Shown: positions 48,507-58,919 of the stretch, piece by piece
Position numbering within the stretch: position 1 is the first letter of the stretch
Layout: each line of letters begins with the position of its first letter
DNA from: Streptomyces sp. BV286
GTDB taxonomy: Bacteria > Actinomycetota > Actinomycetes > Streptomycetales > Streptomycetaceae
Reading direction: 5' to 3'
DNA length: 64,000 nt
Assembly: GCF_019090165.1 (NCBI RefSeq)
Contig: NZ_JAHRIB010000191.1
Span: forward strand, 62,001 to 126,000
Made by a program: the position numbers and the translations under genes
The notes under the pieces: model-generated
What the model was told of the DNA's origin: nothing
The model's database searches: none
The model's input: only the letters and a program-made list of their open reading frames with translations

Positions 48507-49162
48507 CAAAGTTCCGTCGTCGTCGTGTCGTCTGCATCTGCGTCCGGCGCATCCGGATCGAACGACGGGACCCCTTCCAGCGTCTCTGCCTCGATCGCGT
48601 CCGCCTCCGGAAGGAAGGGCGCGAGCTCCGGGAGCTCGTCCAGGCCGCGCAGGCCCATTCGCTCCAGGAAGTAGTTCGTCGTCCTGTACAGGATCGCACC
48701 TGTTTCGGGTTCCGCGCCCGCCTCCTCGACCAGACCGCGCTGAAGGAGGGTGCGCATGACCCCGTCACAGTTCACTCCGCGGACCGCCGAGACCCGGGAA
48801 CGGCTGACCGGCTGCCGGTACGCGACCACGGCGAGGGTCTCCAGAGCGGCCTGCGTGAGCCGGGCGTGCTGCCCGTCCAGCACGAACCGCTCGACGGCCG
48901 CCGCGTACTGCGGCCGGCTGTAGAACCGCCAGCCCCCGGCGACTAGCCGCAGCTCGAAGCCACGCCCCTGGACGGTGTACTCGTCGGCCAACGCCCGCAG
49001 CGCGTCCGCGACCTGCCGCCTGGGCCGCTCCAGGATCTTCGCGAGGTGCTCCTCGGTGGCGGGCTCGTCCACGACCATCAGGACGGCCTCCAGGGCGGGC
49101 CCGAGGTCGAGATCCGCGACGCCGCGCACCCCTGCCGGGGCCTCGGTGGTGTCCTCGCTCAC
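48506..49162 (-). CDS. scpB: Segregation and condensation protein ScpB
   Basis: A 218-residue kleisin-associated protein with two winged helices. Conserved parts are LGPALEAVLMVVDEPATEEH, YAAAVERFVLDGQHARLTQA, and the hallmark LAVVAYRQPVSRSRVSAVRG. VNCDGVMRTLLQRGLVEEAG and LYRTTNYFLERMGLRGLDEL complete the fold. It joins ScpA and SMC in chromosome condensation. The acidic C-terminus is low complexity. GTG at 49162 overlaps the scpA stop (GTGA). Confidence 0.96.
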   Translation of the reverse strand: MSEDTTEAPAGVRGVADLDLGPALEAVLMVVDEPATEEHLAKILERPRRQVADALRALADEYTVQGRGFELRLVAGGWRFYSRPQYAAAVERFVLDGQHARLTQAALETLAVVAYRQPVSRSRVSAVRGVNCDGVMRTLLQRGLVEEAGAEPETGAILYRTTNYFLERMGLRGLDELPELAPFLPEADAIEAETLEGVPSFDPDAPDADADDTTTTEL

Positions 49163-50358
49163 ACCTTCTCCTCCTTCACCGGCTCGGGCGGTCTGTCGAA
49201 CTCGTCCGTCACCGTCGGCTGCGCCTCCCCCTCCCCGCCCGTCCAGCGCACCACCAGCTCCCCCAGAGCCTCCTCCTGGTCCAGGGAGACCGCCTTCTCG
49301 CGATAGAGCTCCAGAAGGGCCAGGAAACGCGCCACGACGGTGAGGGTGTCGTCGGTGTCGTCGACGAGCGAGCGGAAACTGGCCTCCCCGAGCTCCCGCA
49401 GCCGCGCCACCACGATCGCCGCCTGCTCCTGCACGCTCACGAGCGGCGCGTGGATGTGGTCGACGTACACCTGGGGCTTCGGCTTCGGCTGCATCGCCTT
49501 CACGGCGAGCCGGGCGAATCCTTCCGCCCCGATGCTGATGACGACCTCCGGCAGCAGCTCGGCGTGGTGGGCCTCCAGCCCGACGGTCCGGGGGTAACGC
49601 CGCGCCTCCTCGTCGAGGCGCCGGTTGAAGATGTCGGCGATCTGCTTGTACGCGCGGTACTGGAGCAGGCGCGCGAAGAGCAGGTCCCGGGCCTCCAGCA
49701 ACGCCAGATCGGCCTCGTCCTCGACCTCGGCGGACGGCAGCAGCCGGGCGGCCTTCAGATCGAGCAGGGTCGCCGCGACGACCAGGAACTCGGTCGTCTG
49801 GTCGAGGTCCCAGTCCGGCCCCATCGCCCTGATGTGCGCCATGAACTCGTCGGTGACCTTGGAGAGGGCCACCTCGGTGACGTCCATCTTGTGCTTGGAG
49901 ATCAGCTGGAGCAGCAGATCGAAGGGCCCCTCGAAGTTGGCGAGCCGAACGGTGAAGACACCGTCACCGGGTTCGTCCGCCTCGTCGGAGGCGGACTGCT
50001 CCCCGGGAGGTACGGCGTAGGCGGGCCGCTTTTCGGGGCTGACGGCTTCGGACTCGCGTTCCGGGTCGCCCGTGACGTCGTGGGCGGGCGTTCCCCCGGC
50101 CGGCGGGGCTCCCTCCGTCCGGGCGGGGCCGAGGCCGGGGGACGGAGGCGGGTGCTGGTGCGGTGCCTCACGGTCCGCACCCGGGGACCCGCCCCCGGAC
50201 GCGGACGGCCTCTCAGGGTCGGACTGTCTCTCAGGGTCGGACGGTCTCTCCGCTGCCAGCGGCTCGGCGGGGGGCGTGCCCCGAGGTCCCCGCCCCAGCG
50301 CACGCCGTCGGCCACCGGTACCGCCGGAGGCAGAGGCAGGGACGTCGTTCGAGGTCAT
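49159..50358 (-). CDS. scpA: Segregation and condensation protein ScpA (kleisin)
   Basis: A 399-residue kleisin. The first 130 residues are a disordered Pro/Glu/Ser-rich extension, longer than in most bacteria. The kleisin core begins FTVRLANFEGPFDLLLQLIS, then KHKMDVTEVALSKVTDEFMA and TTEFLVVAATLLDLKAARLL. The C-terminal winged helix that binds SMC is near VVARFLALLELYREKAVSLD. ATG at 50358 has no strong ribosome site. A later in-frame start would still leave the core intact, so the N-terminus is the uncertain part. Confidence 0.93.
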   Translation of the reverse strand: MTSNDVPASASGGTGGRRRALGRGPRGTPPAEPLAAERPSDPERQSDPERPSASGGGSPGADREAPHQHPPPSPGLGPARTEGAPPAGGTPAHDVTGDPERESEAVSPEKRPAYAVPPGEQSASDEADEPGDGVFTVRLANFEGPFDLLLQLISKHKMDVTEVALSKVTDEFMAHIRAMGPDWDLDQTTEFLVVAATLLDLKAARLLPSAEVEDEADLALLEARDLLFARLLQYRAYKQIADIFNRRLDEEARRYPRTVGLEAHHAELLPEVVISIGAEGFARLAVKAMQPKPKPQVYVDHIHAPLVSVQEQAAIVVARLRELGEASFRSLVDDTDDTLTVVARFLALLELYREKAVSLDQEEALGELVVRWTGGEGEAQPTVTDEFDRPPEPVKEEKV

Positions 50359-50376
50359 AGCCGTCGCAGGCTACCG

Positions 50377-50931
50377 CTACCGCCCGCGCAACCGTCGTAC
50401 GAGGATGCTCGCGTCTCCGCGGGACTCGAGATCCGCGAGGACCACGGCGACGGCCTCACGCACGATCCGCCCGCGGTCGACCGCGAGCCCGTGCTCCCCG
50501 CGGAGCACCAGCCGGGCGTGTTCGAGGTCCATGAGCTCCTCGGCGGACACGTACACCGTGATCTTCTCGTCGTGCCGCTCGCGCCCGCTGGGCCGGCGTC
50601 CGGAGCCCCGGCCGCGCTTGCGGGGCTGCGCCCCGGCAGAACCTTCCTGCGCCCCCTGACGTCGTACGGAGGGGTCGGCCGTGGCGGCGCCCCGGCTGCG
50701 GGACTCCCCGTCGGCGGAGTCGGCGTCGGCCGCGACGTGTTCGTCGCCCTCGCCGTCCCCGCCCTGCACGGGCACCGACTGCGGCGCGTCCTCCCCGGAG
50801 GCTCCGGCGTCACTCTCGCCCGCCGGAGCCGGTACCCGGGCCTCGCCGTTGGCCGGACGCCTCGGGGTGGACGACTGGAGGGCCATCCCCCCGGTCGTGC
50901 GGAACAGTTCGTCGGCCCCCGGCAGACTCAC
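50377..50931 (-). CDS. Ribbon-helix-helix-like small protein next to parA
   Basis: A protein of about 184 residues. Its first 120 residues are disordered and charged, ending in a basic patch (RKRGRGSGRRPSGRERHDE). The last 60 form a compact segment: KITVYVSAEELMDLEHARLV then AVDRGRIVREAVAVVLADLE. One beta strand followed by two helices is the ribbon-helix-helix layout of CopG/ParG-type DNA binders. It lies between parA and scpA in one operon and could be the DNA-binding partner of the ParA-like ATPase. GTG at 50931 overlaps the parA stop (GTGA). GTG at 50943, with GGGAGG ten bases upstream, is an equal alternative. Confidence 0.75.
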   Translation of the reverse strand: MSLPGADELFRTTGGMALQSSTPRRPANGEARVPAPAGESDAGASGEDAPQSVPVQGGDGEGDEHVAADADSADGESRSRGAATADPSVRRQGAQEGSAGAQPRKRGRGSGRRPSGRERHDEKITVYVSAEELMDLEHARLVLRGEHGLAVDRGRIVREAVAVVLADLESRGDASILVRRLRGR

Positions 50932-52106
50932 TCGGCGTGACACCGGGCGAGCACCTCCCTGGCGAGCTGACGGTAGGCGGCGGCGCCGACGGAGTTGGAG
51001 GCGTACGTCGTGATCGGCTCACCGGCGACCGTGGTCTCCGGGAAGCGGACGGTCCGGCCGATCACCGTGTGGTAGACGTGATCGTCGAACGCCTCGACCA
51101 CGCGCGCGAGCACCTCACGGCTGTGCACGGTGCGCGAGTCGTACATCGTGGCGAGGATGCCGTCGAGCTCCAGCTCGGGGTTGAGCCGCTCCTGGACCTT
51201 CTCGATGGTCTCGGTGAGCAGCGCGACTCCGCGCAGCGCGAAGAACTCGCACTCCAGTGGCACTATCACCTTGTGGGCGGCCGTCAGCGCGTTCACGGTG
51301 AGCAGGCCCAGGGAGGGCTGACAGTCGATCACGATGTAGTCGTAGTCGGCCATCAGCGGCTTCAGGGCGCGCTGCAGAGTGGACTCGCGGGCGACCTCGC
51401 TCACCAGTTGCACCTCGGCGGCGGACAGGTCGATGTTGCTGGGCAGCAGGTCCATGTTCGGGACCGCTGTCTTCAGGAGCACCTCGTCGGCCGCCATGCC
51501 CCGCTCCATGAGCAGGTTGTAGACCGTGAGGTCGAGCTCCATCGGGTTGACGCCGAGGCCCACGGACAGGGCGCCCTGCGGGTCGAAGTCGACGAGCAGG
51601 ACCCGGCGTCCGTACTCCGCGAGAGCGGCACCCAGGTTGATGGTCGACGTCGTCTTTCCGACGCCGCCCTTCTGGTTGCACATCGCGATGATCTTCGCGG
51701 GGCCGTGATCGGTCAGCGGGCCCGGGATCGGGAAGTACGGCAGCGGGCGTCCGGTCGGGCCGATGCGCTCACGGCGCTGGCGCGCCGCGTCGGGCGCGAG
51801 CGTGGCCGCGTACTCCGGATCGGGCTCGTACTCGGCGTCGGGGTCGTAGAAGTGCCCCTCGGGCAGGTCGTCGTAGTCGGCGAAGTGGGTGCGGTTCTCG
51901 CCACTTCCGTTGCCGGCCATGGCGTTCACGTGATGGCCATCCATGCTCTGGTGTGCGGGCTGAGTCGTCCGCGAGGTGTGGTGACTCTGATGGGCTGCGA
52001 AGGTGCGCACAGCGACGGAGCCGACAGCCTCGAGCCCCGCGGGCCTCGAGCCCTGCGCAGGCATTCCTGGTTGACCACCCCCGGGAGTAAATGTCGACTC
52101 ATTCAC
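50928..52106 (-). CDS. ParA-family ATPase
   Basis: A 392-residue ATPase. A poorly conserved N-terminus of about 135 residues precedes the deviant Walker A domain. It reads KIIAMCNQKGGVGKTTSTIN, with both signature Lys residues. Walker A' is VLLVDFDPQGALSVGLGVN and Walker B is YDYIVIDCQPSLGLLTVNAL. It is not next to parB, so it is the second, ScpAB-linked ParA of actinobacteria rather than the oriC-proximal one. The GTG at 52106 follows a perfect AAGGAGGT whose core ends 11 bases away, a longer gap than usual. Confidence 0.92.
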   Translation of the reverse strand: MNESTFTPGGGQPGMPAQGSRPAGLEAVGSVAVRTFAAHQSHHTSRTTQPAHQSMDGHHVNAMAGNGSGENRTHFADYDDLPEGHFYDPDAEYEPDPEYAATLAPDAARQRRERIGPTGRPLPYFPIPGPLTDHGPAKIIAMCNQKGGVGKTTSTINLGAALAEYGRRVLLVDFDPQGALSVGLGVNPMELDLTVYNLLMERGMAADEVLLKTAVPNMDLLPSNIDLSAAEVQLVSEVARESTLQRALKPLMADYDYIVIDCQPSLGLLTVNALTAAHKVIVPLECEFFALRGVALLTETIEKVQERLNPELELDGILATMYDSRTVHSREVLARVVEAFDDHVYHTVIGRTVRFPETTVAGEPITTYASNSVGAAAYRQLAREVLARCHAE

Positions 52107-52485
52107 AAGTCGTCTTACCTCCTTGGTGACCAGGAAATTTCTCGATAGGTCAGCGTGGCACCATGCCGACGGTTGGCGACTCTATGGCGTGTCACCGCTC
52201 CGCAGCAACACAATCCGCCGGACCCGGCCGGATGTGTCGGCAAGGGAACACCCCTCTGTCAAGGGCGTAAGGGCGTCGCACGGCAGGTTTCAAGGGTGTG
52301 CGAAACGGTTCAAGGGTTACGTTCGAGGCGAGTTGAACGAGTCTCGCAAAGTGACCCGAGACACATCCGGCCGGGCCTTGTGGGACAAGGTCCGGCCGTA
52401 CGTGCGATGTTGACGACCCGTGTTGACGTATCGCCTTTTGTCCGTGGAGAGATGCCTGGCGAGGCGGGACAAACCGGGCCGTACG
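52107..52485. other. Gene-free region upstream of the parA/scpAB operon
   Basis: No gene is visible between the parA start and the ald stop. The stretch is less GC-rich and contains the CAAGGG repeats described separately. TTGACA on the minus strand (52257-52262) is the best -35 candidate. I could not find a convincing -10 partner. Confidence 0.55.
52241..52318 (-). promoter_or_regulatory. Phased CAAGGG repeats and a GTTTC/GAAAC dyad before parA
   Basis: CAAGGG occurs at 52241, 52260, 52291 and 52311, at intervals of 19, 31 and 20 bases, close to whole helical turns. The last two belong to a longer match (GTTTCAAGGGTG and GGTTCAAGGGTT). The interrupted dyad GTTTC-N10-GAAAC spans 52287-52306. 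Confidence 0.5.
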
Positions 52486-53601
52486 TCAGCCGATCAGGGT
52501 CTCCAGCTCGGCATGCTCCAGGCCGTGGGCCTCCGCGACCTCACGGTAGACGACCTTGCCGTCATGGGTGTTGAGGCCCCTGGCGAGCGCCGGGTCACGG
52601 CGCAGCGCCTCGACCCAGCCGCGGTCCGCGAGTTCCACGATGTACGGCAGCGTGGCGTTCGTCAGCGCGTATGTCGACGTGTTGGGAACGGCGCCGGGCA
52701 TGTTGGCCACGCAGTAGAAGACCGAGTTGTGGACCGGGAAGGTCGGCTCGGCGTGTGTCGTCGGACGCGAGTCCTCGAAGCAGCCGCCCTGGTCGATCGC
52801 GATGTCGACAAGAACACTTCCGGGCTTCATCCGCGACACGAGCTCGTTGGTGACCAGCTTCGGGGCCTTGGCGCCCGGGATGAGCACGGCTCCGATGACG
52901 AGGTCCGCCTCCAGGCAGGCCTTCTCGAGCTCGAAGACGTTGGAGACGACGGTCTGGATCTTCGTACCGAAGATCTTGTCGGCTTCCTTGAGCTTGTTGA
53001 TGTCACGGTCGAGCAGGGTCACGTGGAAGCCCATGCCGATGGCGATCTGTGCCGCGTTCCAGCCGGAGACCCCGCCGCCGATGACGACGGCGCGGCCGGC
53101 GAGCACGCCCGGGACACCGCCGGGCAGCACACCGCGGCCGCCGTTGGCGCGCATCAGGTGGTAGGCGCCGACCTGCGGGGCGAGGCGGCCCGCGACCTCG
53201 GACATCGGGGCGAGCAGGGGCAGCGCGCGGCTGGGCAGCTCGACCGTCTCGTACGCGATCGCCGTGGTGCCGGAGACCAGGAGCGCGTCCGTGCACTCCT
53301 TGGAGGCGGCCAGGTGCAGGTAGGTGAAGAGCGTCTGGTCCTTGCGCAGGCGGTGGTACTCCTCCGCGATGGGCTCCTTGACCTTCAGCAGCAGGTCGGC
53401 GGTGGCCCAGACCTCGTCGGCGGTCTGCAGGATCCGCGCGCCGGCGGCGACGTACTCCTCGTCCGGGATCGACGAACCGACGCCGGCGTTCTGCTCGACG
53501 AGGACCTGGTGGCCGTGGCGCACCAGCTCGTGCACGCCGGCGGGGGTGATGGCCACCCGGAACTCGTTGTTCTTGACCTCGCGGGGGATGCCGACCTTCA
53601 C
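52486..53601 (-). CDS. ald: Alanine dehydrogenase
   Basis: A 371-residue enzyme, the same length as mycobacterial Ald. KVGIPREVKNNEFRVAITPA opens the protein. The catalytic Lys is in LLLKVKEPIAEEY and the catalytic His in FTYLHLAAS. The NAD loop is VVIGGGVSGWNAAQIA and the catalytic Asp is in VDIAIDQGGCFEDSRPTTH. It interconverts alanine with pyruvate and ammonia. I use the GTG at 53601 for length and for AAGGA at 11 bases. GTG at 53610 would add IDV but sits two bases from that site. Confidence 0.96.
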   Translation of the reverse strand: MKVGIPREVKNNEFRVAITPAGVHELVRHGHQVLVEQNAGVGSSIPDEEYVAAGARILQTADEVWATADLLLKVKEPIAEEYHRLRKDQTLFTYLHLAASKECTDALLVSGTTAIAYETVELPSRALPLLAPMSEVAGRLAPQVGAYHLMRANGGRGVLPGGVPGVLAGRAVVIGGGVSGWNAAQIAIGMGFHVTLLDRDINKLKEADKIFGTKIQTVVSNVFELEKACLEADLVIGAVLIPGAKAPKLVTNELVSRMKPGSVLVDIAIDQGGCFEDSRPTTHAEPTFPVHNSVFYCVANMPGAVPNTSTYALTNATLPYIVELADRGWVEALRRDPALARGLNTHDGKVVYREVAEAHGLEHAELETLIG

Positions 53602-53729
53602 GTCGATCACGGTCCTTGGCTCAGAAGGGGTCTGGGAGTGGGCAACGCAAGACGGGACGATGCCTGCCATACCCGGATGCACGGGAGCACACCGGGAGAC
53701 ACCACGAAGAGACGCGGCGGATCCAGTCT

Positions 53730-53762
53730 AATGAAGGGATTCTCTCTGTCTAGCCTTTCAAT
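53730..53762 (-). promoter_or_regulatory. AT-rich promoter/operator candidate upstream of ald
   Basis: A locally AT-rich stretch contains an imperfect dyad, AATGAAGGG and CCTTTCAAT at its ends. On the minus strand TTGAAA (53756-53761) could be a -35. It is about 130 bases before the ald start and next to the stop of the STAND gene. Confidence 0.35.
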
Positions 53763-53765
53763 GCA

Positions 53766-55847
53766 TCAATCTTCTTCGGATGCACTACGGATTTCGCAGG
53801 CATCGGCGTCCTGTTCCCTGGCTGATGCACTCTCAGGGAGCTCTTCACCCAGCATCTGCTCGGCCGTGACGCGGTGCAGCCGGGCGGCCGCGGGGTCCCC
53901 CAGCCGGTCCAGCGTGTCGGCGAGCCGGACCTGGAGCGCGGCCTGCAGCCGGACGTCGTCGGCGCGACGCGCCCACTCGACCGCCTCCTGGCAGGTGAGG
54001 AGTGACTCCTCGGGCCGGCCCGCGTACTCCTGCACCCGCGCCATCTCGCTCAACGCCCTTGCCTGACCTGCCACGTCACCGGTCCTGCGGTGACCGGTGA
54101 CGGCGGATCGCCAGCTGCGCAGCGCCTCGCCGTAGCGGCCCGCGTAGGTGTGCGCGGTCGCGATCCGGCCGTGCAGCCGGGCCGCGTCCGCGCGCTCGTC
54201 CCGGGCGAGCCGCTGAGCGAGCGCGCGCCCGTACCAGTCGGCCGCCCGGTCGTAGTCCCCGAGCTCCTCGTGAGCACCGCCTACGGATTCCATCGCGCGG
54301 CCGGTCGCGTACGGGTCGTTCGCGTCCCGGCCGGCGTCCAGAGCGGCCCGGTAGCGGGCCAGGGCGTCCGTGGTGCGGCCGGTCCGGGCGTCCAGGTCGG
54401 CGAGGTTCAGCAGCGCGGCGGCCTTCTCGCGGGGCAGGTTGCGGCGCTCGGCGACATCCAGGACGAGCCGGTGGATGCCGTACAGCTCGGGTGCCGCGGC
54501 CTGCGTACCGACGTGGGCGACCATCGCCTTGACCAGGGCGGCCATGAGGCGGCGGGCCAGCGTGTCCAGCTCCCCGTCGGCGACCGCGAGCCGGGCTGCG
54601 GCCAGCAGCGCGGGCTGCCGGATGCGCAGCCAGTCGGCGGCCGCTCGGGGGTTCGGAAACCGCAGCGCGCGGGGCAGGTCGGCGAGCTTCTCGCGGGCGG
54701 GCGAGCTGTCGGTCTCGGTGATCGCGCGGCAGGACACCAGGAGCCGTACGGTCCGCTCCAGCATCCGGGCGCGGGCCAGCTGGACCTCGGCCCTGCGGTC
54801 CTCGGTCCCGGTGAGCGAGCGCAGCAGCGGCATCAGGCAGCCGGGCACCTCGTACTGCGGCAGCGGCGACTCGACGGCCCGTACGAGCCCGAGCCCGGTG
54901 AAGTCGTCCAGGGTGGTGCGGGCGGCGCCGACCGAGCAGCCGGCCAGCGCGGACGCGGTGTGCGGGTCCACGAGGCCCGCGGGGGCGAGCGACAGGAGTC
55001 GCAGTATCCGCGCGGCGGCCGAGGGCAGGGCGGCGTACGAGAGCCGGAAGACACGCTCCAGGACCGGGCTCTCGTCGCCGTCGGTGCGCAGTTGCCTGGC
55101 GAGGTCGGCGACGGCCGCCTTGGGCCGGTGGGCCAGCCAGGCCCCGGCGAGGACGAGCGCCGCGGGCTGGCCCGCGCAGATCTCCACGAGCCCTTCGGCG
55201 GCACGCGGGTCCACGGTGATGCGCACGGAGCCGGTGTACCGGTCGAGGAGGTCGAGTGCGGATTTCGTGTCGAGGCCGCCGAGGGTGCAGGGGCGGACGT
55301 CGGAGATCCCGGTCAGGGGGCCGCCGGAGACAGCGACGACGAGACAGTCGGGGTTCTCCGGGAGGAGCGCGTCCACCTGTCCGGCGTCCGCCGCGTCGTC
55401 GAGCAGGAGCAGCGTCCGGCGGGTGGCGAGCGCCTCGCGCAGCCGTTCGCAGAGGTCGTCCTCGTCCGCTCCGGCCGGGGCGGTCAGTTCGAGTGCGGTG
55501 AGCAGGTCACGGGCGGTTCGTTCGGTCGGTACGGGCGTGCCGTCGGGCTCGGTGAGCCGGGCTCTCAGGACGCCGTCGGGGTAACTGTCCGCGACCTGCC
55601 GCACGAGCTCCTCGGCGAGTGCGGTGCGGCCGGAGCCGGGCCTGCCGGCGATGAGCAGCACGCGCGCGCGGGGCGCCTTCCGGCCGGCGAGGGTGTCCAG
55701 TCCCGCCCGCTCGATGTCGGCCCGCAGTTCCTTCAACTCTCTTGTACGGCCGAGGAACTGACTCTCCGTGGGGGCGGACTCGACAGCCGGGGGCCGCCCT
55801 TCCTCCGACACCGTCGTGCCGCTGACGTCCACCGCCTGGTCCGTCAC
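53766..55847 (-). CDS. STAND-type NTPase with TPR repeats; P-loop Lys replaced by Arg
   Basis: A 693-residue protein built like an AfsR/NB-ARC signalling ATPase without its DNA-binding domain. It has FLGRTRELKELRADI, then a P-loop GRPGSGRTALAEELVRQ (68-75 core) with Arg74 in place of Lys. A Walker B-like LLLLDDAADAGQVDALLP, a winged-helix region (SYAALPSAAARILRLLSLAP), and about seven TPR-like helical pairs follow (ALARYRAALDAGRDANDPYA; RAADWYGRALAQRLARDERA). The Arg change is encoded clearly (CGC). It may bind but not hydrolyse ATP well. GTG at 55847 with GGGAG eight bases upstream. Role unknown. Confidence 0.85.
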   Translation of the reverse strand: MTDQAVDVSGTTVSEEGRPPAVESAPTESQFLGRTRELKELRADIERAGLDTLAGRKAPRARVLLIAGRPGSGRTALAEELVRQVADSYPDGVLRARLTEPDGTPVPTERTARDLLTALELTAPAGADEDDLCERLREALATRRTLLLLDDAADAGQVDALLPENPDCLVVAVSGGPLTGISDVRPCTLGGLDTKSALDLLDRYTGSVRITVDPRAAEGLVEICAGQPAALVLAGAWLAHRPKAAVADLARQLRTDGDESPVLERVFRLSYAALPSAAARILRLLSLAPAGLVDPHTASALAGCSVGAARTTLDDFTGLGLVRAVESPLPQYEVPGCLMPLLRSLTGTEDRRAEVQLARARMLERTVRLLVSCRAITETDSSPAREKLADLPRALRFPNPRAAADWLRIRQPALLAAARLAVADGELDTLARRLMAALVKAMVAHVGTQAAAPELYGIHRLVLDVAERRNLPREKAAALLNLADLDARTGRTTDALARYRAALDAGRDANDPYATGRAMESVGGAHEELGDYDRAADWYGRALAQRLARDERADAARLHGRIATAHTYAGRYGEALRSWRSAVTGHRRTGDVAGQARALSEMARVQEYAGRPEESLLTCQEAVEWARRADDVRLQAALQVRLADTLDRLGDPAAARLHRVTAEQMLGEELPESASAREQDADACEIRSASEED

Positions 55848-56018
55848 GGGCCACACTCCCGTCCCACTGCGCGCGCAAGCCCGCCGGGACTCCGGACGGG
55901 GCGTTTTCAGAGCCTAGTTCACGCTCTGCGACGATCCGTGCGGAGCGCGGCGGGCACATCCCCCGATCGGATCAGGCGATCGTCACATCGGTGGGCCGAC
56001 TGCACGCACCCGAGTGGC

Positions 56019-56645
56019 TCAGGCCTCGAACGGGCGCGCGGGCCACGGCGCCTCGGCCGGCCGCAGGGCGTCCAGGCCGTCGCCGCCCCGGGCCGCGACC
56101 AGCGACAGAACGCCCACCACCAGGCAGTTGTTGTGCAGTTCACCGGCGAGGACCCCGCGGACGAGCTCGTCGACCGGGACCCGGGAGAGCTCCATGTCGG
56201 CCTCCTCGTCCTCGACCTCGAAGCGCTGCCCCTCGGCCTCGGAGAGATCACGGGCGAGGAAGATGCGGACGGCCTCGTCACAGCCGCCGGGCGTGGTGAA
56301 CACGTCCGCGAGGACACGCCAGTCCTCGGCCTTGACGTGGGCCTCCTCGTAGAGCTCGCGCTGCGCGGCGTGCAGCGGGTTCTCGCCCGGGATGTCGAGC
56401 AGGCCGGCCGGGATCTCCCAGAGCTTGTGCCGCACGGGGTGCCGGTACTGGCGGATGACCAGGGCACGGCCCTCGTCGTCGAGGGCGAGGACGGCGACCG
56501 AACCGGGGTGCACCTGGTAGTCGCGGTGGACGACCGATCCGTCGGGCATGACCACGTCGTCGGTGCGCACGGAGGTCTTGTTGCCCACGAACGGGGTCTC
56601 GGTCGCCCTGACCTCCCACTCCTCGGCGGTGTCCTTGATGGTCAT
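56019..56645 (-). CDS. Nudix hydrolase, ADP-ribose pyrophosphatase type
   Basis: A 208-residue enzyme. VVHRDYQVHPGSVAVLALDD and ALVIRQYRHPVRHKLWEIPA are typical of ADP-ribose pyrophosphatases. The Nudix box is AGLLDIPGENPLHAAQRELY then EEAHV, with REL and EE metal ligands intact. It would split ADP-ribose to AMP and ribose phosphate in the cytosol. The ATG at 56645 follows GGAGGACAAGTCGAC. It lies between pyrG and the STAND gene, with 111 bases to the pyrG stop. Confidence 0.9.
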   Translation of the reverse strand: MTIKDTAEEWEVRATETPFVGNKTSVRTDDVVMPDGSVVHRDYQVHPGSVAVLALDDEGRALVIRQYRHPVRHKLWEIPAGLLDIPGENPLHAAQRELYEEAHVKAEDWRVLADVFTTPGGCDEAVRIFLARDLSEAEGQRFEVEDEEADMELSRVPVDELVRGVLAGELHNNCLVVGVLSLVAARGGDGLDALRPAEAPWPARPFEA

Positions 56646-56703
56646 GTCGACTTGTCCTCCCACACGCACGAACCTGCGCCGCGTCAGATGCACACAGCGA
56701 AAA

Positions 56704-56737
56704 CCGGGGCACGCGCCCCAAAAGACGCGTACCCCGG
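56704..56737 (-). terminator. Terminator after pyrG
   Basis: CCGGGGCACGCG (56704-56715) pairs with CGCGTACCCCGG (56726-56737), with one mismatch and an A-rich loop. It starts 20 bases past the pyrG stop. Confidence 0.75.
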
Positions 56738-56756
56738 CAACCGTACAACCCTCGTG

Positions 56757-58424
<1,668 letters not shown>

Positions 58425-58919
58425 GGCCAAGAGGGGGCTCCCGTGGTCGCGGTCTGGAGTGCGGTACGGCTGCCCGGCCCGGAGGTTTCCGGAGGTGCCG
58501 TCGCTGCGGTTCGGGGGGCCCTTTTGCTGCCGGGACGCCCACCGGTCCACGGGCTACCAGGGTATCAGCGACGGGACGAGGCCGCTTCCGGCCACGCTCC
58601 GCGCACGGGCCGACACGGACCATGGTCGTGCTCACTCGTTCGGCTCAGACGGGTTGCCGAGAGGGGCGCGCGGAACATCATCGTGCGTCGTATCCTGCTC
58701 GGACACTCGCTGCCGAACCAGGCCGGCAAACGGCACCACCCCGCCGGTATTCCTGGACCCGGATCTCGTCAGTTCGCCTCGCGACGGCAATCACTGCAAC
58801 CATCGACATGCGTGACACGCGACAACTGACGTTCCGCAACGACGCTTTACCAATGATCCTCTGACCGCAAAGAGCGACCGCCCCCTGGGGGCGACGTGGC
58901 CGTTCGACTGGAGTTGCAC
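58425..58919. other. Gene-free divergent region between pyrG and the GH15 gene
   Basis: No gene stands out in these 495 bases; reading frames here are antisense noise. A perfect palindrome CGCCCCC-T-GGGGGCG (58879-58893) lies 27 bases before the GH15 start. It might fold over the upstream alternative start at 58896. Confidence 0.55.

Noticed and set aside
52287..52306. parS site upstream of parA
   Set aside because: Only the outer GTTTC and GAAAC match; the centre and length differ from the 14-bp parS, so ParB binding is unlikely.
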